From contig NZ_BAAADS010000018.1 of NCBI RefSeq assembly GCF_039522605.1, positions 310,001 through 374,000 on the forward strand: 64,000 bases of DNA, given 5' to 3'. Below the pieces are notes generated by a model. It searched no databases, was not told the DNA's origin, and worked only from the letters and a program-made list of their open reading frames with translations. Made by a program: the position numbers and the translations under genes. This stretch comes from Lentibacillus siamensis (GTDB taxonomy: Bacteria > Bacillota > Bacilli > Bacillales > Amphibacillaceae). Each line of letters opens with the position of its first letter. Within the stretch, counting starts at the first letter, position 1. This document shows, one piece after another, positions 50,087 to 57,763 of the stretch.

Positions 50087-50470
50087 ATGTCAATCGAAGT
50101 AGGCAGCAAGCTGCAGGGAAAGGTAACCGGTATTACCAATTTTGGGGCCTTTGTTGATATAGGCGAAGGAAAAACCGGATTGGTACACATTAGTGAGGTT
50201 GCCGACAACTATGTTAAAGACATTAATGATCACCTGAGCGTCGGCGAAGAAGTGACAGTAAAGGTTATCAATGTTGAAAAGGATGGCAAGATTGGTTTAT
50301 CCATCAAAAAGGCCAAGGATAGACCGGCGCGCTCAAGAAATAATCGTGATCGCGGAGAATCTTTTGAATCCAAAATGAATAAGTTTCTGAAGGATTCAGA
50401 AGACCGTTTAGCCTCATTAAAGAAGCACACCGAATCCAAACGGGGAGGTCGAGGTGCTAAAAGAGGATAA
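50087..50470 (+). CDS. yabR: S1-domain RNA-binding protein YabR
   Basis: The 127-residue protein has one S1 RNA-binding domain (1-75; GSKLQGKVTGITNFGAFVDIGEGKTGLVHISEVADNYVKDINDHLSVGEEVTVKVINV) and a basic, disordered tail rich in Arg, Lys and Gly. It resembles the polyribonucleotide-nucleotidyltransferase S1 module and general stress protein 13. A precise role is not known. AAGGAGG precedes the ATG and a long terminator follows. Confidence 0.93.
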   Translation: MSIEVGSKLQGKVTGITNFGAFVDIGEGKTGLVHISEVADNYVKDINDHLSVGEEVTVKVINVEKDGKIGLSIKKAKDRPARSRNNRDRGESFESKMNKFLKDSEDRLASLKKHTESKRGGRGAKRG

Positions 50471-50510
50471 AAGCTGCTGTCTATTAATAATGCTCTATGC
50501 ACGATAAATT

Positions 50511-50555
50511 AAAAAAGCAGGTATCACTTTTTGATAAGTGGTACCTGCTTTTTTG
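50511..50555 (+). terminator. Terminator of yabR
   Basis: AAAAAAGCAGGTA-T-CAC and GTG-GTACCTGCTTTTTT pair over the loop; usable in both directions. Confidence 0.88.
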
Positions 50556-50588
50556 TGTACATTCGCTTTTCTCCCTGCCGTCCAGGAT

Positions 50589-50703
50589 CGCTCCGGGCGG
50601 ATGCTTTCACTGCCAGCATAACGTAAACTAGCGGCGGAAATACACGTAGACTCCTGGGGGGCTCACCAGCCGCCCCAGGAAAGCGAAGTGTATTTCCGGA
50701 GCG
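50589..50703. repeat. Dispersed intergenic repeat, family A copy 5
   Basis: It contains GGAAATACACGTAGACTCC, GCTCACCAGCCGCC and the right end CGAAGTGTATTTCCGGAGCG, plus on the left an inverted remnant (CGCTCCGG ... CTTTCACTGCCAGCATAA). The arms TCCTGGGGGGC and GCCCCAGGA form a strong inner hairpin. It lies between the yabR and tRNA-Met terminators. Confidence 0.8.
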
Positions 50704-50796
50704 GTGTGATAGCGCTTGTTTTTTAATATTATTCCGCGGTTTACAAATTAGGATTATTGTCAAAAACAACAATTTGTAATGAAAACAGTCAAATTC

Positions 50797-50857
50797 AAAA
50801 AACTGCCCCGGGAACAACATTCACAATTTGGATGTTATTTCAGGGACAGTTTTTTAT
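50797..50857. terminator. Terminator downstream of tRNA-Met
   Basis: AAAAAACTG-CCCC ... ATGTT and the reverse arms AACAT ... AGGGACAGTTTTTT make a long hairpin with T runs on both strands. On the minus strand it directly follows the tRNA. Confidence 0.75.
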
Positions 50858-50863
50858 CATATA

Positions 50864-50937
50864 TAGCGGCGGAGGGGATCGAACCCACGACCTCACGGGT
50901 ATGAACCGTACGCTCTCGCCAGCTGAGCTACGCCGCC
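50864..50937 (-). tRNA. tRNA-Met (CAT), elongator type
   Basis: On the minus strand the sequence starts GGCGGCGTAGCTCAGC, has the anticodon arm TACGGTTCATACCCGTG with anticodon CAT, a T-arm GGGTTCGATCC and the acceptor 3' strand CGCCGCT with discriminator A: 74 nt, no encoded CCA. Elongator type is inferred from the first G pairing with U72 and the similarity to Bacillus elongator tRNA-Met. It lies alone between yabR and spoIIE, where B. subtilis also has a tRNA-Met. Confidence 0.93.
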
Positions 50938-51134
50938 AAAATTAATCACAAATGATATATTACAACAGCAGACGGGCAGTGTCAATAATAATTTTTAAAA
51001 ATACAGTCCTTCGAGAGAAAATTGTTAACGGTTAGACGGTTAGACATCAGTAAACAGATTACGGTAGCAGTTGTAGAATATCGCTTGTCCAGGCAGAAAG
51101 CAGTCGAACGATTTTTTGATTTCGTCTGCTTGTT

Positions 51135-51167
51135 TTGACAAAAAAAGAATGCATATTGTGTTTTAAT
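51135..51167 (+). promoter_or_regulatory. spoIIE promoter with 21-bp spacer (Spo0A-activated type)
   Basis: TTGACA (51135-51140) and TTTAAT (51162-51167) are separated by 21 bp. This overlong spacing is the mark of the Spo0A~P-dependent sigma-A promoters of spoIIE and spoIIG in B. subtilis. The -35 overlaps a TTTGACA stretch close to a reversed 0A box (TTCGACA). Confidence 0.75.
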
Positions 51168-51192
51168 GTCTTTAAGAAGGAGTGATTTGGAT

Positions 51193-53643
51193 ATGATGGA
51201 TTCAATTCCACGAGCGGAATCTAAGGGGATTGGTGTTAATAACAATCAATTGCACAGACTGCGTATGAAGATTTCTTCAAAGACTAAATCATTTTTGTTT
51301 GAAAGGGGCTGGTTGTTTTATTTAGTAGGATTTCTGCTGGGACGGGCAGTCATCCTTGATGCTGTGTCACCGTTTGCTGTGGCATTTTTAGCGACTATTT
51401 GGATCATTCACCGGGACAAGGCCGCTAAAGTAATGCTGGCAGTAATTGCAGGGGCACTTACCTATTCCGTTTTCCATGCAATTTATATTGCGCTTGCAAT
51501 GGCTGTTTTTATCTTTCTGGCCGGGATTTTCAAACGGGTTAAAAAACAGCAAGTGTTCATCCCACTATTTGTTTTTCTTTCCGCAGTGGCACCCCGCCTG
51601 TGTGTCTATTCCATAACAGGCCAATTGTCATCGTATGAATGGATGCTCCTGTTTGTCGAAGGAGTACTTGGCACGGTTCTGATATTAATTTTTATGCAGA
51701 GCATTCCGTTATTATCACCAAAACGGTATAAACCGGCTTTAAAGAATGAAGAAATTATATGTATGATTATTTTGCTGGCATCGATCTTGACCGGTACGAT
51801 CGGCTGGGAAATATATAATGCATCTGTTGAGCAGATTTTTTCCCGGTATTTTGTCATGATGCTTGCTTTTGTCGGAGGTGCGGCCATCGGATCAACGGTA
51901 GGCGTTGTCGCTGGTCTGATTCTGTCACTGGCGAACGTGGCGAATCTCTACCAGATGAGTTTGCTGGCATTCTCCGGACTTCTGGGCGGATTGCTTAAAG
52001 AAGGGAGTAAAGTTGGCGTGGCAATCGGACTTTTTGTCGGCACGTTTTTAGTTGGTATTTACGGCGAGTTACATACACTTGTCCCTTCACTTATGGAGTC
52101 ATCAATAGCCGCATTGTTGTTTTTCCTGACTCCCGCGAGCTGGTCCAGAAAGCTGTCAAAGTACATCCCGGGTACTGAGGAACATTCAAATGAACAGGAA
52201 CAATATTTGCAGAAGGTGCGAAACGTAACGGCCAAGCGGGTGGAACAGTTTTCGGATGTTTTTGAAGCGCTGTCAAAAAGTTTTGCTATCTCGGAAAAAC
52301 CTGCGGAAGATCATCGGAACTCTAGCCGTGAAACAGATTATTTTTTAAGTCAGGTGACAGAAAAGACGTGTCAGTCCTGCTTTATGAAGGACCGCTGCTG
52401 GCAGAAACAATTTGACCGAACCTACTCATTAATGGAGGGGTTGAAAGATGAATTGTCAGAAGGGAACATACCAAACCGGAAACTTATCAACGATTTTGAA
52501 AATCATTGTGTTAAATCGAAAAAAGTGGTCGATACGATTAAGGAAGAAGTATCGTTTTTTGAGGCAAATAAGCGTTTGAAAAAACAGGTTATGGAAAGTA
52601 AACAGTTTGTAGCGGATCAGCTCCAGGGTGTATCGGAGGTGATGGAGGACTTTGCATCTGAGATATTGAAGGAACGGCAGCATCATGAACAGCAGGAAAT
52701 GCAAATTGTTCATATGTTAAAGCAAATGGGGATCACACTGGAGAAACTGGATATTTACCGGCTGGACAAAGGAAATGTGGATATTGAAATGACCGTTTCC
52801 TTTTATGACTATCACGGGGAAGGGTCAAAATTGATTGCCCCGGTACTGTCAGATATTTTAAATGAAATGATTGTTGTAAAACACGAAGAAGTATCACCAT
52901 TTCCAAACGGGTATTGTTACCTGATTTTTGGTTCGGCAAAAGAATTCGTAATTGATACAGGCATTGCCAATGCTGCAAAGGGCGGCGGATTGGTTTCGGG
53001 GGATAGTTTCAAGACAATTGAACTTGGTGAAGGAAAGTATGCGATGGCAATAAGTGACGGGATGGGCAATGGTCAGCGGGCGAGCGAGGAGAGTAAAGAA
53101 ACACTACGGCTGCTGCAGCAGATTTTGCAGACAGGGATACCGGAACGTGTAGCTATTAAATCGATTAATTCTATTCTGGCTTTGCGATCAACAGATGAGA
53201 TGTTTGCAACACTGGATTTAGCTGTCGTGAATTTGCACAATGCGTTTGTTCGTTTTCTTAAAATTGGATCGACACCAAGCTTCATTAAACGGGGTAATGA
53301 AATGATTAAAGTGGAAGCAAGCAACCTGCCAATGGGAATCATACAGGAGTTTGACGTTGATATCGTAGGGGAGCAGCTGATGAATGAAGATATCCTGATT
53401 ATGATGAGTGATGGCATATTTGATGGGCCAAAGCATATTGAAAATACAGATGTCTGGATCAAACGCAAGATACGGGAAATGAAAACGGACGATCCTCAGG
53501 AAATAGCTGATTTGCTGCTTGAGGAGGTTGTCCGTACCAGATCAGGCGACATTGACGATGACATGACGGTTGTGGCTGCAAAAATTGTTAAGAACTCACC
53601 ACAATGGGCTACGATACCCTACTATTCAAACGAAGCGCAGTAA
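51193..53643 (+). CDS. spoIIE: Stage II sporulation phosphatase SpoIIE
   Basis: SpoIIE dephosphorylates SpoIIAA in the forespore to free sigma-F and helps polar septum assembly with FtsZ. The 816-residue protein has a hydrophobic N-terminal region with about ten membrane segments (40-320), a central FtsZ-binding and oligomerisation domain with CQSCFMKDRCWQKQFD, and a C-terminal PP2C domain (about 580-816; ISDGMGNGQRASEESKETLRLL, IMMSDGIFDG and DDDMTVVAAKI bear the metal Asp residues). I chose the ATG at 51193 with AAGGAG ten nt upstream. It is driven by a 21-bp-spaced promoter. Confidence 0.96.
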   Translation: MMDSIPRAESKGIGVNNNQLHRLRMKISSKTKSFLFERGWLFYLVGFLLGRAVILDAVSPFAVAFLATIWIIHRDKAAKVMLAVIAGALTYSVFHAIYIALAMAVFIFLAGIFKRVKKQQVFIPLFVFLSAVAPRLCVYSITGQLSSYEWMLLFVEGVLGTVLILIFMQSIPLLSPKRYKPALKNEEIICMIILLASILTGTIGWEIYNASVEQIFSRYFVMMLAFVGGAAIGSTVGVVAGLILSLANVANLYQMSLLAFSGLLGGLLKEGSKVGVAIGLFVGTFLVGIYGELHTLVPSLMESSIAALLFFLTPASWSRKLSKYIPGTEEHSNEQEQYLQKVRNVTAKRVEQFSDVFEALSKSFAISEKPAEDHRNSSRETDYFLSQVTEKTCQSCFMKDRCWQKQFDRTYSLMEGLKDELSEGNIPNRKLINDFENHCVKSKKVVDTIKEEVSFFEANKRLKKQVMESKQFVADQLQGVSEVMEDFASEILKERQHHEQQEMQIVHMLKQMGITLEKLDIYRLDKGNVDIEMTVSFYDYHGEGSKLIAPVLSDILNEMIVVKHEEVSPFPNGYCYLIFGSAKEFVIDTGIANAAKGGGLVSGDSFKTIELGEGKYAMAISDGMGNGQRASEESKETLRLLQQILQTGIPERVAIKSINSILALRSTDEMFATLDLAVVNLHNAFVRFLKIGSTPSFIKRGNEMIKVEASNLPMGIIQEFDVDIVGEQLMNEDILIMMSDGIFDGPKHIENTDVWIKRKIREMKTDDPQEIADLLLEEVVRTRSGDIDDDMTVVAAKIVKNSPQWATIPYYSNEAQ

Positions 53644-53678
53644 TTTGCAAAAAATAACGTCCTGGCGTGTCCGTTAAG

Positions 53679-53708
53679 GTATATTCTTCCAAACTATTGG
53701 TGATGATG
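53679..53708 (+). promoter_or_regulatory. Sigma-F-type promoter of yabS-yabT
   Basis: GTATA (53679-53683), a 15-bp spacer and GGTGATGATG (53699-53708) match the sigma-F pattern with one mismatch, the same one as in the csfB promoter. yabT is forespore-expressed in B. subtilis. Confidence 0.6.
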
Positions 53709-53736
53709 ATAGTGGAATTGATGGGAGGTATGCTGC

Positions 53737-54477
53737 ATGAAAAAAGGCACGCTAAAGCAAATATTACTGATTACGGATGGTTGTTCAAACAAAGGAGAAA
53801 ATCCTGCAGCGACTGCCGCCCTTGCGTATCAGCAGGGAATCTCGGTAAATGTAATAGGGATTATGGAAGACGATCAGACGGAGCAGCCTGAGGGATTTCA
53901 GGAAGTGGAAGAAATTGCAATGTCGGGAGGCGGTGTCAGTCAGATTGTTTATAAGCAGTCTTTGTCACAAACAGTGCAAACGGTGACACAGCAGGCAATG
54001 ACCCAGACGATACAGGGTTTTGTCAATAAGGAGTTAAAGCAAATACTGGGCTCCGAACAGTCAATGGAAGATATTGAACCTGAAAAACGTGGAGAAATTA
54101 TGGAAGTTGTTGAGGATATGGGCGAGACCTGTGATTTGGAAGTACTTGTAATGGTTGACACAAGTGCAAGTATGCATAACAAGCTGCCGACAGTAAAAGA
54201 GGCGCTGATTGATTTGTCTGTCAGCCTGAATGCACGTATCGGCCGCAATCGCTTTTGTATTTACAGTTTTCCGGGCAGACGCACGGAAATTCAGAAAGTA
54301 TTTGACTGGTCGCCAAAGCTTGACTCCATTTCAACAGTTTTTCCCAAATTGACCAGTGGGGGGATTACCCCGACAGGACCGGCTATCCGCGAAGCAATCT
54401 ATCAGTTTAGCCGGAAAAGCGTGTTAAGGAGTTTCGAGGATGAAGATGAACAAGGCACAGAAGAAGCCTGGAACTGA
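53737..54477 (+). CDS. yabS: VWA-domain protein YabS
   Basis: The 246-residue protein has two von Willebrand A-like halves. The first begins ILLITDGCSNKGENPAATAALAYQQGISVNVIGI; the second has the MIDAS motif VMVDTSASM (DxSxS) at about residues 137-145 and a later GGITPTGPAIREA. The function is unknown; the conserved link to the kinase YabT suggests it partners with or is a target of YabT. GGGAGGTATG precedes the ATG. Its 3' end overlaps yabT by 38 bp. Confidence 0.92.
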   Translation: MKKGTLKQILLITDGCSNKGENPAATAALAYQQGISVNVIGIMEDDQTEQPEGFQEVEEIAMSGGGVSQIVYKQSLSQTVQTVTQQAMTQTIQGFVNKELKQILGSEQSMEDIEPEKRGEIMEVVEDMGETCDLEVLVMVDTSASMHNKLPTVKEALIDLSVSLNARIGRNRFCIYSFPGRRTEIQKVFDWSPKLDSISTVFPKLTSGGITPTGPAIREAIYQFSRKSVLRSFEDEDEQGTEEAWN

Positions 54478-55360
54478 TCTTTTGCCGGGGACAGTGATCA
54501 CCGGCAAATGGCATAAAACGCGATACACAATCAGAAAAAAGCTTGGCAGTGGTGCGGTTGGCAGTGTATATTTGTGTGAGTATAACGGAAATATGGCAGC
54601 ACTGAAAATAAGCGAAAAAAGCGCATCGATAACGATGGAAGTAAACGTTCTGAAGGCGTTTCAAAAGGTCCAGGGAAGCCGCCTTGGGCCTTATTTGCTT
54701 GATGTTGATGATGTTGAGTACAGAAATGGATCTATTCATTCCTTTTATGTGATGGAGTACATGCAAGGAGAATTATTGACAAATTTTATTATTCGACATG
54801 GAAGGGAATGGATTGGTGTCTTTTTGCTGCAATTGCTTGATGATCTGGAGAAACTCCATGATAATGGTTGGGTGTTTGGTGATTTTAAAACGGAAAACCT
54901 GCTAGTTATCCCATCACCACCCAGAGTGCGCTGGATTGATGTTGGTGGAACCACTCAAATCGGCAGGTCGGTCAAGGAGTATACGGAATTTTATGACCGA
55001 GGCTATTGGGGTATGGGATCGAGAAAAGCCGAACCGAGCTATGACCTTTTTGCACTTGTTATGGTGTTTTTATCTGTCTGTTATCCTAAGCGTTTTGAAA
55101 GAGGAGCAAATCCACAAGCAACCCTTCTGAAAAAACTAGATGATGCAAAGCTGTTAGCTGTTTATAAAGGTCCATTGAAAAAGGCAGCGTTGGGACGATA
55201 CCAATCAAGTGCACAAATGAAAAGTGATGTTACAAAGATACTGAACAATATTCGGAGTTCAAGGTCCGATAACCATACTGGAAAAGAATCATTATTTATG
55301 GAAACAGGAGGAATAGCAGCTGTCTCCGCATTATTTTATCTTACATCATTGTTGCTGTAG
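54440..55360 (+). CDS. yabT: Forespore Ser/Thr protein kinase YabT
   Basis: YabT is a DNA-stimulated Hanks-type kinase of the septum that phosphorylates RecA and other targets during sporulation. The 306-residue protein shows a Gly-rich loop KLGSGAVGSVYLCEY (about 32-46), the Lys in MAALKISEK, a reduced catalytic loop NGWVFGDFKTENLLV (D-F-K in place of HRD) and DVGGT for the DFG segment. A single C-terminal membrane helix (GGIAAVSALFYLTSLLL) anchors it. The ATG has CGAGG upstream and lies inside yabS. Confidence 0.93.
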   Translation: MKMNKAQKKPGTDLLPGTVITGKWHKTRYTIRKKLGSGAVGSVYLCEYNGNMAALKISEKSASITMEVNVLKAFQKVQGSRLGPYLLDVDDVEYRNGSIHSFYVMEYMQGELLTNFIIRHGREWIGVFLLQLLDDLEKLHDNGWVFGDFKTENLLVIPSPPRVRWIDVGGTTQIGRSVKEYTEFYDRGYWGMGSRKAEPSYDLFALVMVFLSVCYPKRFERGANPQATLLKKLDDAKLLAVYKGPLKKAALGRYQSSAQMKSDVTKILNNIRSSRSDNHTGKESLFMETGGIAAVSALFYLTSLLL

Positions 55361-55576
55361 TACATCGATCATTGCAGCATGTACAGGCTGTGGATTAGAT
55401 AAACCAGACTTGATGTTTCGCTTTTGCTGGGAATTGAATATGTGGTACCATAGAGACAATATATCTGGAATAGTTTTGCATATAAAAAAGTATACATACA
55501 TCTTATGGTATGCGTGCAGCTAAGGTCCCCGCCATGGCATTATGCCAAGATTTCTAACATGGAGATGGATAGGAAA

Positions 55577-56962
55577 ATGATTGAAAAAGTGCAGGCGTTT
55601 ATGCAGCAGCATCAATTGCTGAAAAAAAATTCAACTGTATTAATTGGTGTGTCAGGCGGTCCGGATTCCATGGCCCTGCTTCATTTTTTTAACAGTGTCA
55701 GGGAAGAGTGGAATCTTACCATTATTGCTGTATCAGCTGATCATCAGCTGCGTGGCCGGGAATCGTTAAGCGATCTTGAATATGTCCGGGGTGTTTGTGA
55801 TAAATGGAATATTGAATTTGTTGGAACCTCATTGGATGTTCCATCGTATAAATCAGAAGAGCAGCTTGGAACGCAGACAGCAGCCAGAAATCTGAGGTAC
55901 GCATTTTTTGAAGACCAGATGTATCGATATAACGCGGATTGTCTTGCGCTTGGTCATCATGGTGACGATCAGGTGGAAACAATGTTGATGGCATTTGTCA
56001 GATCAGCCGAACCTGCATCATTCGCAGGCATTCCGGTTAAGCGCCGTTTTGCTGAAGGTATGATTATCCGGCCCTTTCTCTGTTTGACGAAGGATGAACT
56101 GGAGGTGTATTGCGGGCAATACGGCATCATACCCAGAAGGGACCCCTCCAATGAAGAAACGATTTATACGAGAAACTTTTTTCGAAAAAAACTGCTCCCA
56201 TTGCTAAAAGAAAAAAACCGCAATATACATAATACTGTACAGCATTTAAGCGAGGCACTTCAGGAAGATGAGCGGTTTTTGATGGATGAGGCAGAAAAGA
56301 TGGTAAAGGATATTGTGAATGTTGACAGGGAAAATAAAAAAGTCTCGTTTCAAAGCACGGAATTTTCCGCGTTTCCCCATTCTTTACAAAGGCGTGCCTA
56401 TCATCTAATATTAAATTATCTATATGAAAAATTACCCAAAAATCTGTCGTATGTGCATGAAAAAAGTTTTTTCGATTTACTGCATAAATCATCCGGAAAT
56501 ACACAAATTGATTTTCCCTGCAGTCTGAAGTTGAAGAAAATGTACAAAACTTTTGTTTTCGGTTTTGCGGATAATTACGAGAAACCGATGCCAACCCCGG
56601 CAACAATCGAAATCCCGGGAAAGAAACACTGGTATGGCGGGACAATAACAGCTTTTTATACTGACAGTCCCGATGACCGAACTGATATGCATTATGCATG
56701 TGACAGTGCAGCGGTCGCCTTGCCGTTACATATTCGAACGCGCCGGGATGGAGACAGAATGTGCTGGAAAGGGCTGCAGGGGAGTAAGAAATTAAAAGAT
56801 ATCTTTATCGATGCAAAAGTAGCGCTTACAGAACGGGATACCTGGCCGGTCGTTGTCGATGATAACGGAACAGTTCTGTGGCTGGTCGGACTGAAAAAAG
56901 GAATTCCCGACCAAAAAATGGAGCATAATGACACATACATCCAGCTAATCTTTGGCAGATAA
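55577..56962 (+). CDS. tilS: tRNA(Ile)-lysidine synthase
   Basis: TilS puts lysidine at C34 of tRNA-Ile(CAT) so it reads AUA. The 461-residue protein has the N-type ATP-pyrophosphatase P-loop LIGVSGGPDSMALLHFF (about 23-39), ALGHHGDDQVETMLM and RPFLCLTKDELEVYC, followed by substrate-recognition domains. Several ATGs are possible; I chose 55577 because its N-terminus aligns with the family and GGAG lies upstream. It starts the tilS-hpt-ftsH group. Confidence 0.94.
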   Translation: MIEKVQAFMQQHQLLKKNSTVLIGVSGGPDSMALLHFFNSVREEWNLTIIAVSADHQLRGRESLSDLEYVRGVCDKWNIEFVGTSLDVPSYKSEEQLGTQTAARNLRYAFFEDQMYRYNADCLALGHHGDDQVETMLMAFVRSAEPASFAGIPVKRRFAEGMIIRPFLCLTKDELEVYCGQYGIIPRRDPSNEETIYTRNFFRKKLLPLLKEKNRNIHNTVQHLSEALQEDERFLMDEAEKMVKDIVNVDRENKKVSFQSTEFSAFPHSLQRRAYHLILNYLYEKLPKNLSYVHEKSFFDLLHKSSGNTQIDFPCSLKLKKMYKTFVFGFADNYEKPMPTPATIEIPGKKHWYGGTITAFYTDSPDDRTDMHYACDSAAVALPLHIRTRRDGDRMCWKGLQGSKKLKDIFIDAKVALTERDTWPVVVDDNGTVLWLVGLKKGIPDQKMEHNDTYIQLIFGR

Positions 56963-57018
56963 AACTTACTTACTGATCACCGCAACTAAAGCCTTGGTTA
57001 CAACCGGGTTTCTAAAGT
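56963..57018. repeat. Diverged family C repeat
   Basis: CTTACTGATCACCGCAACTAAAGCCTTGGTTACAACCGGGTTTCTAA resembles the second half of family C copy 1 (GTGCAACTATGGCTGTCACC ... GGTGACAACCAAGTTTTCTAA). It lies between tilS and hpt and is weakly preserved. Confidence 0.4.
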
Positions 57019-57037
57019 AATTCGGAGGAGGGACAGC

Positions 57038-57583
57038 ATGCATCATGATATTGAAAAAATATTAATTACAGAGGAAGAGATTGCGCAAAAATGTGCGGAA
57101 CTTGGCAAGCAGCTAACGGAGGAATACGATGGGAGATTCCCACTGGCGATTGGCGTTCTAAAAGGGGCAATGCCTTTCATGTCAGATATTCTGCGTCGTA
57201 TGGAAACGCATCTGGAAATGGATTTTATGGATGTGTCCAGCTACGGTGGCAAAATGCGATCCTCTGGTGAGGTCAAGATTGTAAAAGACTTGGATACGAA
57301 GGTGGAAGGCCGTGATTTGTTAATCATTGAAGATATTATCGACAGCGGACTGACACTGAGTTATCTGGTGGATTTGTTCAAATACCGTAAAGCAAACTCC
57401 ATCAAAATCGTTACCTTGCTTGATAAGCCATCCGGGCGCACTGCCCATATTAAGGCGGACATTGTCGGTTTTGAAGTGCCCAATGAATTTGTTGTAGGTT
57501 ATGGACTGGATTATGAGGAAAAATACCGCAACCTCCCATATATCGGAGTACTGAAGCCGAAGATCTACGGCGGTGAGGAATAA
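57038..57583 (+). CDS. hpt: Hypoxanthine phosphoribosyltransferase
   Basis: Hpt (HprT) salvages hypoxanthine and guanine with PRPP. The 181-residue protein shows VLKGAMPFMSDILRRM, the PRPP motif LLIIEDIIDSGLTLSYL (about 98-114) and the base-binding end IVGFEVPNEFVVGYGLDYEEKYRNLPYIGVLKP. GGAGGAGGG precedes the ATG. The tilS-hpt-ftsH order is conserved in Firmicutes. Confidence 0.97.
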   Translation: MHHDIEKILITEEEIAQKCAELGKQLTEEYDGRFPLAIGVLKGAMPFMSDILRRMETHLEMDFMDVSSYGGKMRSSGEVKIVKDLDTKVEGRDLLIIEDIIDSGLTLSYLVDLFKYRKANSIKIVTLLDKPSGRTAHIKADIVGFEVPNEFVVGYGLDYEEKYRNLPYIGVLKPKIYGGEE

Positions 57584-57763
57584 GAGCAGCAGACCTATCT
57601 ATAAATTCTTGAAACACAATAAAACCCATTAATCCGGGAAAGCCTAAACAGTCTGAAAACATCACGAAATTGTAAGAGGAATTAGTTGTATTAGCACTTT
57701 TTTCTATGGTACTATTCTATGGTACTATGTTTGTAGTTTTTCCCGTTTGGGAGGAGGTAAGGA

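Noticed and set aside
50757..50945. 62-codon ORF across tRNA-Met
   Set aside because: It overlaps the tRNA on the opposite strand and has the typical GGGDRTHDL spurious peptide made by translating tRNA genes.
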